Made by a program: the position numbers and the translations under genes. A model generated the notes under the pieces. It saw only the letters and a program-made list of their open reading frames with translations, was not told the origin of the DNA and did no database searches. 35,446 bases of DNA from assembly GCA_003150395.1 (NCBI GenBank), contig QAMI01000055.1, forward strand, positions 1 through 35,446, written 5' to 3'. Origin of the DNA: Candidatus Gastranaerophilales bacterium (GTDB lineage: Bacteria; Cyanobacteriota; Vampirovibrionia; Gastranaerophilales; Gastranaerophilaceae). Shown here piece after piece: positions 7,922 through 15,814 of the stretch (position 1 is the stretch's first letter; each line of letters opens with the position of its first letter).

Positions 7922-9097
7922 ATGAATATTGCAGACAGTTTATATAAACTTTGGCAGTCAACGGGTATTGCAAACTTTGTGCAGCCTGTAGATCCGTCAA
8001 TTACAAACGGGTTTGAACAATTCCTTCATCAATTCGGCTCACCGATTATGATTGTAATTTGTTTATTCCTTTTATGGCTTGGTATTAAAAAACAATTTGA
8101 ACCGTTACTGTTAGTTCCGATTGCATTCGGAGGTTTGTTATCAAACATTCCAGTTGCAGGAATTGCAGAACCTAACGGATTTTTGGGAATTATTTATGAA
8201 GCTGGTATTCATAAAGGTTTGTTCCCATTGATTATTTTCATGGGCGTTGGCGCAATGACTGATTTTGGACCGTTAATTGCGAACCCTAAAACTGCGCTTT
8301 TAGGCGGTGCTGCTCAGTTTGGTATTTTTGGTGCATTGCTTTTAGCACTTTGCTGCTTCGGATTTACCTTGCCGCAGGCCGGTGCAATCGGTATCATCGG
8401 CGGTGCTGACGGTCCGACATCAATTTATGTTACGTCAAAGCTGGCTCCTGAACTTTTGGGGGCAATTGCCGTTGCGGCATATTCTTACATGGCTTTGGTT
8501 CCGGTAATCCAGCCGCCAATTATGAAACTTTTAACAACTAAAGCTGAACGTGAAATTCAAATGACTCAGTTGCGTGATGTTACAAAACGTGAAAAAATTG
8601 TTTTCCCATTAGTTGTATTGGGATTATGTATTATTTTCTTACCTGATGCGTGCCCCTTGGTTGGTGCATTGACCTTCGGAAACTTATGTAAGGAATGCGG
8701 CGTTGTAGAAAGATTGTCAGATACAATGCAGAATGCCTTAATTAATATTGTAACAATATTTTTGGGGCTTTCAGTTGGTTCAAAATTATCATCTGACCAA
8801 TTTTTAACAACACAAACTTTATTTATCTTGATTTTGGGTATTTTAGCATTTTCATTTGCGACAGCAGCAGGTGTAATTTTTGCTAAAATAATGAACTTGT
8901 TCTCAAAAGAAAAAATCAATCCACTTATTGGTTCAGCTGGGGTTTCTGCTGTTCCGATGGCCGCACGTGTATCTAACAAAGTAGGTTTGGAAGCAAATCC
9001 GCAAAATTATTTGTTAATGCACGCGATGGGTCCAAATGTTGCTGGTGTAATCGGATCAGCAGTTGCAGCTGGTATATTACTTGCACTTTGCAACTAA
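7922..9097 (+). CDS. oadB: Oxaloacetate decarboxylase beta subunit (sodium-pumping decarboxylase)
   Basis: 391-residue polytopic membrane subunit that decarboxylates carboxybiotin and exports sodium ions. It carries the family signature G-G-A-D-G-P-T-S-I with the essential Asp163, the re-entrant M-T-D-F-G-P-L-I-A-N-P-K segment near 112-123, and the C-terminal M-H-A-M-G-P-N-V-A-G-V-I-G-S-A block with the conserved Asn and Ser. Length and motifs fit the OadB/MmdB/GcdB family, whose members cannot be told apart by beta alone; the oxaloacetate call comes from the alpha subunit. The SD is AAGGA, and a strong terminator follows the stop. Confidence 0.95.
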   Translation: MNIADSLYKLWQSTGIANFVQPVDPSITNGFEQFLHQFGSPIMIVICLFLLWLGIKKQFEPLLLVPIAFGGLLSNIPVAGIAEPNGFLGIIYEAGIHKGLFPLIIFMGVGAMTDFGPLIANPKTALLGGAAQFGIFGALLLALCCFGFTLPQAGAIGIIGGADGPTSIYVTSKLAPELLGAIAVAAYSYMALVPVIQPPIMKLLTTKAEREIQMTQLRDVTKREKIVFPLVVLGLCIIFLPDACPLVGALTFGNLCKECGVVERLSDTMQNALINIVTIFLGLSVGSKLSSDQFLTTQTLFILILGILAFSFATAAGVIFAKIMNLFSKEKINPLIGSAGVSAVPMAARVSNKVGLEANPQNYLLMHAMGPNVAGVIGSAVAAGILLALCN

Positions 9098-9111
9098 TAA
9101 TTCTTATTAAT

Positions 9112-9144
9112 AAAAAAGACCGCCTTTAAAAGCGGTCTTTTTTT
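9112..9144 (+). terminator. Intrinsic terminator after oadB (bidirectional)
   Basis: AAAAAAGACCGC (9112-9123) pairs with GCGGTCTTTTTT (9132-9143) around an 8-nt loop. T-runs on both strands let it serve oadB from the left and the 9143-9490 gene from the right. Confidence 0.93.
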
Positions 9145-9490
9145 ATATTGTTATATCGATTTCTTTTCCTATTTTGTCGATTATTGGCTGGATTTTTTCA
9201 CGTAATTCTGCTTTTTTGATTTGAGGATTTTTTTCTGTGATATTTTTTATTTCATCTGTGGCTTTTGCGATATCGGGATACTTTGATATGATTTTTCTGC
9301 CAATTTCCTGTGCAAAATATCTGTAACCTTTATGTCCGGTTGCTCTTATCGGTGTTGAATTAAGTGCATTTACAACTTCTTTGCAACCTTCTATTCCATC
9401 ACTTTGAAAAATCTTTTGAGCCGTAACTTCAAGAACTTTCGCAGTTTCCAGCCTTGCTCCAAAATTAATGTTTATATTATTGTTATACAT
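9143..9490 (-). CDS. Unknown small protein, FG-motif paralogue 2
   Basis: 115 residues, no recognised domain, no signal peptide or membrane helix; mostly helical and basic. Residues 10-23 read F-G-A-R-L-E-T-A-K-V-L-E-V-T and the last ten K-I-G-K-E-I-D-I-T-I. Both blocks recur in the upstream neighbour (F-G-C-K-L-Q-T-M-A-V-L-E-S-T and K-L-G-K-E-I-D-L-N-V), so the two arose by tandem duplication. The start overlaps the neighbour's stop by 8 nt, implying coupled translation. The stop falls in the terminator shared with oadB. Function unknown. Confidence 0.75.
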   Translation of the reverse strand: MYNNNININFGARLETAKVLEVTAQKIFQSDGIEGCKEVVNALNSTPIRATGHKGYRYFAQEIGRKIISKYPDIAKATDEIKNITEKNPQIKKAELREKIQPIIDKIGKEIDITI

Positions 9491-9845
9491 TTAAATCTAT
9501 CTCTTTGCCTAATTTTTCAACAATACTTTCTGCTACAGCTTTGGTTGTTTCTCCTGTTTTATCAATTTTCATAATTTCCAGCAGTTTGTTTACAGGTTTT
9601 TGAAGCATGGGATTTTTATCTAGTAAAATTTTACCCGAAGAAATTAGGCATAGAAAACCGCATAATGGATCTCTGTTTAAATCGTTAACGTCTCTTTTTT
9701 CAATTTTTAAAACATTTTTAATTAGATTAACTCTGTCAGATTGGCTAACTTGCTTAAACATGTGTCCTGTAGTACTTTCAAGAACAGCCATTGTCTGAAG
9801 TTTGCATCCGAAGGATTGTGACGAGGGGGATTTTTGTATATTCAT
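9483..9845 (-). CDS. Unknown small protein, FG-motif paralogue 1
   Basis: 120 residues; no known family recognised. A short Ser/Gln-rich N terminus precedes F-G-C-K-L-Q-T-M-A-V-L-E-S-T (12-25), then a helical body and a C-terminal K-L-G-K-E-I-D-L-N-V. It shares start and end motifs with the downstream gene but is divergent in the middle. AAAGGAG precedes the ATG, a strong SD. It is the first gene of a two-gene unit divergent from the PurN-like gene. Soluble and probably cytoplasmic from sequence alone, unless the N-terminal FG segment is an unrecognised sorting signal. Confidence 0.75.
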   Translation of the reverse strand: MNIQKSPSSQSFGCKLQTMAVLESTTGHMFKQVSQSDRVNLIKNVLKIEKRDVNDLNRDPLCGFLCLISSGKILLDKNPMLQKPVNKLLEIMKIDKTGETTKAVAESIVEKLGKEIDLNV

Positions 9846-9942
9846 TTTGACTCCTTTAAATTTCTATATGATATAAAAACTATAAATTTTTTTTTTGCTA
9901 TTTTGTTAATTTTTGTAATAAAATATTGTTTGAGGTAATTTA

Positions 9943-10557
9943 ATGAAAAAACTTTTTATATTAGGCTCCGGGCGTGGTGAAAATTTTGAAGCAATTGTAA
10001 AATATCTGAATTCCTCAAAAATTAGTTCTGAAATCGAAATTACATGTCTTTCAGATAATATTGACTCAGATATTTTAAAGCGTGCAGAAAGACTTGGGAT
10101 TAAGCATAAATATCTGCCTTTTGAAGAAAATTCCAAGTTTTTTGCAGACCATAATTTTGATTTAACTGCTCTTACGGGATACAGTAAATGCCTTGATGAT
10201 GAAATTTTGCAGACAGGGACGTTTGTAAATATCCAACCTTCACTTCTTCCTGCATTTGAAGGGCAGGATGCTATAGCAAGAGCTTTCCAGTCAGGTGTAA
10301 AAGTTAGCGGTGTTACTGTTCACTATTTAACCAATAAAGACAGAGGCGGTAAGATAATTGCTCAATATCCGGTTTTAATAAATAATTTAACTCATTTTGA
10401 TGAATTTCAAGAGTCAATTCACAAGCTTGAAAATATTATCTATCCGATTGTTATAGAGAAAGTTTTAGAAGATAAAGTTTTTGATTTCTCAGATTTGTTT
10501 AAATCCGGATGCCGCGGAAGTTCTGGCGGCTGTTCAGGTTGCGGTGGGTGCCATTAA
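9943..10557 (+). CDS. PurN-like formyltransferase-family protein with altered active site and Cys-rich tail
   Basis: 204 residues with the formyltransferase fold: N-terminal loop L-G-S-G-R-G-E-N-F-E-A-I (compare S-G-N-G-S-N-L-Q in PurN), then N-I-Q-P-S-L-L-P-A-F-E-G at 96-107 and T-N-K-D-R-G-G-K at 130-137. In PurN the catalytic trio is Asn-His-Asp within N-I-H-P-S-L-L-P and D-x-G-G. Here Asn96 and Asp133 remain but His is Gln98. The last 15 residues contain Cys190, Cys197, Cys200, Cys203 and His204 in a Gly/Ser-rich tail, not part of normal PurN, which looks able to bind metal. The SD is GAGGT. No purine gene is adjacent. It may be a diverged enzyme with another substrate, or an inactive homologue; true PurN activity is doubtful. 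Confidence 0.8.
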   Translation: MKKLFILGSGRGENFEAIVKYLNSSKISSEIEITCLSDNIDSDILKRAERLGIKHKYLPFEENSKFFADHNFDLTALTGYSKCLDDEILQTGTFVNIQPSLLPAFEGQDAIARAFQSGVKVSGVTVHYLTNKDRGGKIIAQYPVLINNLTHFDEFQESIHKLENIIYPIVIEKVLEDKVFDFSDLFKSGCRGSSGGCSGCGGCH

Positions 10558-10636
10558 AAAATAATCAAAAAGAATTAGTGCATTTTTTCAGCATGCGTTG
10601 TATAATTTTTATATAATTAAGCATGAGGGATTTTAT

Positions 10637-11872
10637 ATGTCGATTGATGATGCATTAGTAATGATTTTGGCTGGAGGCGAAGGAAAAAGACTTTATCCTT
10701 TGACTAAAGATAGAGCAAAGCCTGCTGTTCCGTTTGGAGGAAGGTATCGAATTATAGATTTTGTCCTTAATAACTTTATTAATTCTGGTTTCTTTAAGAT
10801 AAAAGTTTTGACACAATACAAATCAGATTCGTTGAACAAACACATAACACGAGGCTGGGCATTGTCGCCATTTTTGAATCAGTATGTTGATTTGGCACCT
10901 GCACAGATGAGAACGGGGTCGGATTGGTACAGAGGAACTGCTGATGCTATTTATCAGAATATATTCCACATTACTGATGAAAATCCAAGGTATGTTTGCA
11001 TTTTTGGAGGCGACCATATTTACAAAATGGATGTTTCACAAATGCTTGATTTTCATAAAAGCAACAATTCGGACTTAACAATTTCAGCAATTCCTATTCC
11101 TATTGAAGAAGCTTCTGAGTTTGGTATTATTGAGGTTGATGAAAACTGGCGTTTAACAAATTTTGTTGAAAAACCAAAATCTAAACCAAAATCCATTCCG
11201 GGAAACCCGAATATGTGTCTTGCTTCTATGGGTAATTATATTTTTGATAAAGAAGTTTTACTAAGAGCTTTGGATGAAGATTTTAATGTTGAAAGCTCAA
11301 GCCATGACTTTGGTAAAAACGTAATTCCAATGCTTTTGGCTGAAAACAAGCGGATTTTTGTTTATAATTTTGCATCAAATACTTTCCCGGGAATGACAGA
11401 TGCTGAACGTGGCTACTGGCGAGATGTCGGAAGTATTGATGCCTATTGGCAGGCAAATATGGATTTGCTTGACAGCGCACCGGAATTAAATTTATATTCA
11501 CGAGAATGGCCGCTTAGAACATTTAACTATAATTATCCGCCTGCAAAATTTGTCTGGTCGGAAGGCGATAGGGTCGGTATGGCTACAAATTCCATGGTAT
11601 CTGAAGGCTGTATTGTCTCTGGCGGAGGGCTTTCAAGATGTGTTCTTTCCCCGCGTGTGCGTGTAAACAGTTATTCGCAGATTTCAGAAAGTATTTTGAT
11701 GGAAAATGTTGATATTGGCAGATATTCACGCATTAAACGTGCAATAATAGACAAAAATGTTGATATTCCGCCAAATACCCGTATCGGATTTAATCGAGAG
11801 GAAGATGAACGTCGCGGATTTTATGTATCTCCTGGGGGCGTGACAGTTGTTCCGAAGGGTGCAATATTATAA
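10637..11872 (+). CDS. glgC: Glucose-1-phosphate adenylyltransferase (ADP-glucose pyrophosphorylase)
   Basis: Makes ADP-glucose from ATP and glucose-1-phosphate, the committed step of bacterial glycogen synthesis. 411 residues, the usual length. The nucleotide-binding loop A-G-G-E-G-K-R-L-Y-P-L-T lies near residues 11-22, with A-K-P-A-V-P-F-G-G after it, G-G-D-H-I-Y-K-M-D near 128-136, F-V-E-K-P-K as the sugar-phosphate site, and a C-terminal left-handed beta-helix with hexapeptide-like repeats. I chose the ATG at 10637 because GAGGGA (10625-10630) lies 6 nt before it. The in-frame TTG at 10598 would start inside an A/T-rich promoter-like stretch and lacks an SD. No other glycogen gene is near. 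Confidence 0.96.
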   Translation: MSIDDALVMILAGGEGKRLYPLTKDRAKPAVPFGGRYRIIDFVLNNFINSGFFKIKVLTQYKSDSLNKHITRGWALSPFLNQYVDLAPAQMRTGSDWYRGTADAIYQNIFHITDENPRYVCIFGGDHIYKMDVSQMLDFHKSNNSDLTISAIPIPIEEASEFGIIEVDENWRLTNFVEKPKSKPKSIPGNPNMCLASMGNYIFDKEVLLRALDEDFNVESSSHDFGKNVIPMLLAENKRIFVYNFASNTFPGMTDAERGYWRDVGSIDAYWQANMDLLDSAPELNLYSREWPLRTFNYNYPPAKFVWSEGDRVGMATNSMVSEGCIVSGGGLSRCVLSPRVRVNSYSQISESILMENVDIGRYSRIKRAIIDKNVDIPPNTRIGFNREEDERRGFYVSPGGVTVVPKGAIL

Positions 11873-12009
11873 GTAAGTATTTCCCAAATTATTAAGGTTT
11901 TATTGTAAAATTTTTGCATAAATTTGTGTTTTTTGTAAAATTTTTGTAATAATATTGATTTTGCAGGCAATTTTATACATTTACTGTCTTAATTGATTTG
12001 GGTAAACTT

Positions 12010-12594
12010 ATGTCAATATCAGGTATTACAAATTCTATACGGAACGGCAGCCAGCGCCTTCAACAGGCGTTTTATGACTGTGTGCCTAACAGGATTGTGA
12101 ATAGCGAAAAATGGCAAAAGCGTATTAAATGGGTTGGTTCTGAGATTTCATCACCTGAAAACCGTTTGATTTTAGGTGTTACAGCCTTAATGTCACAGCC
12201 TTTTATTGATGCTCATAACAAAAGCGTTGATGAAGATACAAGGAAAGTTTCAGTTTGTCGCACAATTGCAAAAATTGTGGCCGGAACTTTAACAGGGTAT
12301 GCGATAAGAAAAGGATGTATTTCGGCTATTAACAAATGGTCTAAACTTCCGACTTCTGTTGATAAAAACGGTCAGAAAATTAAACTTACCAAGCTTAATA
12401 CCTTTTTCTCGCCTACAAATGCCGCGTCTGATTTGTCAGAATCCTTTAAGCAATACCGCAATGCTTTAGGAACAATTGCTGCTCTTATGGTAATGACAGT
12501 TACTAACTTTTTGATTGATGCGCCGTTAACAAAATACCTTACAAACAAATTTGTTGCAGCGTCAGGAGGTGTAAAAAATGAAACCTCTAAATAA
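12010..12594 (+). CDS. Unknown membrane protein, first of a pair
   Basis: 194 residues from the ATG at 12010, which follows GGGTAA; an in-frame TTG at 11998 is a weaker alternative. Three hydrophobic stretches are visible: L-I-L-G-V-T-A-L-M around residues 53-65, A-K-I-V-A-G-T-L-T-G-Y-A around 85-97, and G-T-I-A-A-L-M-V-M-T-V-T around 157-170. Several end in short basic loops, consistent with an inner-membrane protein. No family recognised. It overlaps the next gene, also a small multi-span protein, by 17 nt, so the two are translated together and probably act together. Confidence 0.8.
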   Translation: MSISGITNSIRNGSQRLQQAFYDCVPNRIVNSEKWQKRIKWVGSEISSPENRLILGVTALMSQPFIDAHNKSVDEDTRKVSVCRTIAKIVAGTLTGYAIRKGCISAINKWSKLPTSVDKNGQKIKLTKLNTFFSPTNAASDLSESFKQYRNALGTIAALMVMTVTNFLIDAPLTKYLTNKFVAASGGVKNETSK

Positions 12595-13243
12595 CTTTAC
12601 TGAAATTATTTCAAAAAATTTTATAAGCTGTAAAAATTATCTTTATAAAAATTATGGGGAAAATCCCGGTAAAATGCTTGTTCATACAGGAGTTTTAGGC
12701 TGGATTTTATCCTCTGCTGCACAGGTTGCGGCTGTTGTATTTAATGACAAAATTTCTGCAAAAGAGAAAATGTTCCTGATTCCTCAGGAATGCGCTGATG
12801 CAGCTGTTAATATTTTATCTTTTTACATTGTGACGAATACGTTTAAAGCAATTGGTTCAAAACTTGTCTCTACTGGGAAACTTTCGACACCAAACATTAG
12901 AAAATATATTCAGAAAGCAGGACTAGAAGACAAAGTAGGAAAAGTTACAACTGATATAAAAAAAGACATGACTGGTGCAATCAGACAGGAATATACAGAT
13001 TTTAAAAGCGGAGTTGATGTAATCACAAGTACTGTTGGTTCAATTATTTCCTGCAATTTGATTACGCCGGTTCTGAGAAACCAGTATGCAGCATCAAAGC
13101 AAAAAGAAATTCTTGCAAAACGTAATCTGCAAAAAGATAACCCGGAACAAATTGAAAGACCAAGAATTTTAATGCCGTTAAGCATGGCTGATTACCAAAA
13201 ACTTGCCTCTTTAAAATTCTCAGGTGGTAACATGAAAGTCTAG
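12578..13243 (+). CDS. Unknown membrane protein, second of a pair
   Basis: 221 residues. The ATG is preceded by a near-perfect AGGAGGT (12564-12570) located inside the end of the previous gene. Hydrophobic segments lie at about 34-55 (H-T-G-V-L-G-W-I-L-S-S-A-A-Q-V-A), 70-90 and 145-165; the C-terminal 45 residues are polar, ending F-S-G-G-N-M-K-V. No recognised domain or catalytic motif. The gene ends 4 nt inside the convergent anti-sigma gene, with no terminator between them. Function unknown; it may belong to a lineage-specific membrane family with its partner. Confidence 0.8.
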   Translation: MKPLNNFTEIISKNFISCKNYLYKNYGENPGKMLVHTGVLGWILSSAAQVAAVVFNDKISAKEKMFLIPQECADAAVNILSFYIVTNTFKAIGSKLVSTGKLSTPNIRKYIQKAGLEDKVGKVTTDIKKDMTGAIRQEYTDFKSGVDVITSTVGSIISCNLITPVLRNQYAASKQKEILAKRNLQKDNPEQIERPRILMPLSMADYQKLASLKFSGGNMKV

Positions 13244-13794
13244 AAAATTAAAAGATTTGCAATTCCCAGCAGCGCAACTGCAATAATTACCGTAAATATT
13301 GTCATAATCAGATAAAACGGGTCAAGTTTATTTGCTGTATGCATTGAATATATCTGGCTGAGTACATTTTTTGAGAAATCTTCTTTTGCATTGTTTTTTG
13401 TCTTGTCAAAGGATGAGTGAAGAAGTCTTTTGAATGTATAAATATCTTCTAAATCTTTTCTTGCAATTGGATTAGAAATTGCAATTTTTTTTATCCGAAG
13501 ATTTTCTTCATCAGTTAGTTCGTTGTCAATGTAGGCTGACAAATTTGATTTAAAATCTTCATATTGTCTGTTAATATACGGATTTTCAAATTCATCCTCT
13601 TCATCTGAATTTATTTTCTTTGAAATTTCAGTAAAGTTGTTTACAAGCTTTTTTAATTTCTGATACTTTTCATAGCACTCAGGGCAAATGCTTAAATGAT
13701 ATTCAATATATTTTTTAAGCTGTTCGTTAAGCTTGTCTTCTACGTAAAAAGAGAGCAAAGCATTTACCTGATTACAAGTTAATTGTTTTTGCAT
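13240..13794 (-). CDS. Anti-sigma factor with zf-HC2 zinc finger and C-terminal membrane anchor
   Basis: 184 residues. The N-terminal zinc-finger (ZAS/zf-HC2) motif is seen as Cys7 with H33-x3-C37-x2-C40 in Y-H-L-S-I-C-P-E-C. A second helical segment (about 83-115, N-L-S-A-Y-I-D-N-E-L-T-D-E-E) resembles another anti-sigma helical bundle but lacks the cysteines. A single membrane span lies at about 160-183. This is the standard layout of an anti-sigma factor that holds an ECF sigma factor at the membrane until a signal releases it. It lies 23 nt after the ECF sigma gene, the usual partner arrangement. SD AAGGA. Confidence 0.88.
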   Translation of the reverse strand: MQKQLTCNQVNALLSFYVEDKLNEQLKKYIEYHLSICPECYEKYQKLKKLVNNFTEISKKINSDEEDEFENPYINRQYEDFKSNLSAYIDNELTDEENLRIKKIAISNPIARKDLEDIYTFKRLLHSSFDKTKNNAKEDFSKNVLSQIYSMHTANKLDPFYLIMTIFTVIIAVALLGIANLLIF

Positions 13795-13817
13795 GGATGG
13801 CGTTCCTTTCTCTTACA

Positions 13818-14417
13818 TTAGATGTAAGCTTTCAATCCTTCCTGAAGTTTGCATCTTGCGCGTGCAATACGGGATTTGACAGTTCCAACGCTGGATTTTG
13901 TCGCATGAGCAATTTCTTCATAGCTGAGTCCCTGAAGTTCTCTAAGCACTATTGCAATTCTAAACGGCTCAGGAAGTTTTTGGATTGCCTCCCTGATTAT
14001 TTTTTCAAGTTCATTAGAGATGCATTTTTCCGGAGGTTTACATTTTTTATCTGGTATAAGTGAGAGAAGATTGAATGTCGAATTTTCGCAATCATCTTCA
14101 TCAATCGAAATAGTGTCAGGTTTGCGCGCTGATTTGCGAAGTTCATCATAAAATAAATTTGTAATAATTGTGTTTAACCAGCTTTTAAAATTTTTTGGAT
14201 TTTTCAGATTAGCAATATTTTTAGCGACACGCATAAGCGCTTCCTGAGTCAAATCAGAGATATTCTCTCTCTTGTCAGTAAGGTATGAAAATGCTGCAAA
14301 AACATTTTTTTGTTCTCTTTTGATAAGTTCTTCAAGCGCTTTGAGATCGTTTTGCTGTGACAAAACGACCAGTTCTTCCAAAGACATTTTTTTGTATTGC
14401 AGCTTGGAATCTGACAT
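13818..14417 (-). CDS. ECF-type RNA polymerase sigma factor
   Basis: 199 residues with sigma region 2 (about 20-95: D-L-T-Q-E-A-L-M-R-V-A, F-K-S-W-L-N-T-I-I-T-N) and region 4 (about 140-195: L-P-E-P-F-R-I-A-I-V-L-R-E-L-Q-G-L-S-Y-E-E-I-A, then S-V-G-T-V-K-S-R-I-A-R-A-R). Region 3 is absent, as in group 4 sigma factors. The linker between the regions is longer and more acidic than usual. It is directly followed by its probable anti-sigma factor. Its ribosome-binding site lies inside a perfect hairpin (14425-14445), suggesting a translational layer of control. Confidence 0.93.
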   Translation of the reverse strand: MSDSKLQYKKMSLEELVVLSQQNDLKALEELIKREQKNVFAAFSYLTDKRENISDLTQEALMRVAKNIANLKNPKNFKSWLNTIITNLFYDELRKSARKPDTISIDEDDCENSTFNLLSLIPDKKCKPPEKCISNELEKIIREAIQKLPEPFRIAIVLRELQGLSYEEIAHATKSSVGTVKSRIARARCKLQEGLKAYI

Positions 14418-14424
14418 ATATTTC

Positions 14425-14445
14425 TCCTTACCTTAATAGTAAGGA
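14425..14445 (-). promoter_or_regulatory. SD-sequestering hairpin of the ECF sigma gene
   Basis: On the minus strand TCCTTAC, a 7-nt loop, and GTAAGGA form a perfect 7-bp stem. The 3' arm contains the AAGGA of the AAGGAG Shine-Dalgarno, 7 to 8 nt before the ATG at 14417. When folded, it would hide the SD. Confidence 0.5.
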
Positions 14446-14526
14446 ATATTTGTCTTGAATAACTTGCGCAAATGCTTATAGTCAACGGGTTATCTTTTTT
14501 AGAGCAGAATTATAATCAAACTAAAT

Positions 14527-15768
14527 TTATTCGGCAGAGATATAACCACGAAGCGCTGTGTATGCAGCAACATAAGGTGAAGAAAGATATATAAAACCTT
14601 TAGTATTGCCCATTCTTCCCTGGAAGTTTCTGTTCTGAGTTGCAAGGCAAACTTCACCGTCAGCGAGAGTTCCTGCATGAACTCCGACGCAAGGGCCGCA
14701 GCCGGGCGGTAAAATTGCGGCGTTTGCTTCTACAAAGGTATTAATCAATCCTTCCTCAAGAGCTTTTAAGTAAACTTCTTTTGACGCCGGACAAATCAAA
14801 AGTCTTACATCAGTGTTAGCTTTCTTGTCCTTCAAAATATCTGCAACAATTCGTAAATCCTCAATTCTTCCGTTAGTACAGGTCCCTATAAATACCTGAT
14901 CAACTTTTATTTTGTCGAGTTCGTCAACTGTTTTTGTGTTGTCAACTGTGTGGGGGCATGAAACAGTATGTTTTACGTCTTCAGCATTAATTTTTATAAT
15001 TCTTTCGTAAAGTGCGTCTGCATCAGGTTTAAGAGTTCTGAATTTATCTTCTCTTCCATGTTGTTTTAAATATTCTTTTGTTTTTTCGTCCGCAATAAAA
15101 AGTCCGGCTTTTGCACCAGCTTCTACGGCCATGTTTGCAAGTGTAAACCTTTCTGACATTTCCATGTTTTCAATTGTGTCTCCGCAAAACTCCAATGCTC
15201 TGTAGGTTGCTCCGTCAGCTCCGATAAGGCCGATTAAATGAAGCATTAAATCTTTTGAACAAATTCCTTTTTGAAATTTTCCGGAGACCTCAATTTTAAA
15301 TGTTTGCGGAACTTTAAGCCAGGTTTTTCCAAGTGCCATTGCAACCGCAATGTCAGTTGAGCCCATGCCTGTTGCGAAAGCTCCGAGCGCACCGGATGTG
15401 CATGTGTGCGAATCTGCTCCGACAAGAATTTCACATGGGTTTACAAAGGTTTCTATTAATCTTTGATGGCAGACTCCGGCACCGACATCAGAAAGAACGG
15501 CTCCATATTCTTTAGAAAATTCTCTCAAAACTGTGTGAGTGTTTGAAAGCTCTTTTCGCGGGCTTGGAGAGGCATGGTCAATAAAAAGAATTGTTCTTTT
15601 AGGATTGTTTAATTTTTCCTTGCCAAGTTTTTTAAATTCTTGAACTGTTAATGGTCCGGTACCATCTTGAACTGCACAAACATCAACGTTTGCAATTACC
15701 AGTTCACCCGCTTTTACGCTTCGTCCGGCATGCTCTGATATTATTTTTTCAGCTAAAGTTTGACCCAT
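14527..15768 (-). CDS. leuC: Aconitase-family large subunit (3-isopropylmalate dehydratase / homoaconitase LeuC type)
   Basis: 413 residues, the size of the LeuC/HacA large subunits that pair with a separate small swivel subunit. The [4Fe-4S] ligands are visible: Cys297 in G-T-C-T-N-G-R, and Cys357 and Cys360 in P-P-G-C-G-P-C-V-G. Other family blocks are V-G-A-D-S-H-T-C-T (116-124) and N-R-N-F-Q-G-R-M-G (379-387). It hydrates and dehydrates a 2- or 3-isopropylmalate, homocitrate or related tricarboxylate. The upstream gene is a matching 2-oxoacid/acetyl-CoA condensing enzyme. No leuD-type small subunit is in the window, so substrate, which depends largely on the small subunit, stays open. SD AAGGAG. 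Confidence 0.9.
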   Translation of the reverse strand: MGQTLAEKIISEHAGRSVKAGELVIANVDVCAVQDGTGPLTVQEFKKLGKEKLNNPKRTILFIDHASPSPRKELSNTHTVLREFSKEYGAVLSDVGAGVCHQRLIETFVNPCEILVGADSHTCTSGALGAFATGMGSTDIAVAMALGKTWLKVPQTFKIEVSGKFQKGICSKDLMLHLIGLIGADGATYRALEFCGDTIENMEMSERFTLANMAVEAGAKAGLFIADEKTKEYLKQHGREDKFRTLKPDADALYERIIKINAEDVKHTVSCPHTVDNTKTVDELDKIKVDQVFIGTCTNGRIEDLRIVADILKDKKANTDVRLLICPASKEVYLKALEEGLINTFVEANAAILPPGCGPCVGVHAGTLADGEVCLATQNRNFQGRMGNTKGFIYLSSPYVAAYTALRGYISAE

Positions 15769-15814
15769 GATATCTCCTTATTTTGCGATTATTTTAGCAC
15801 AAAAATTACTGTTA

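Noticed and set aside
10598..10636. Upstream TTG start of glgC adding 13 residues
   Set aside because: The added residues do not match GlgC, there is no SD before the TTG, and GAGGGA is well placed for the ATG at 10637.
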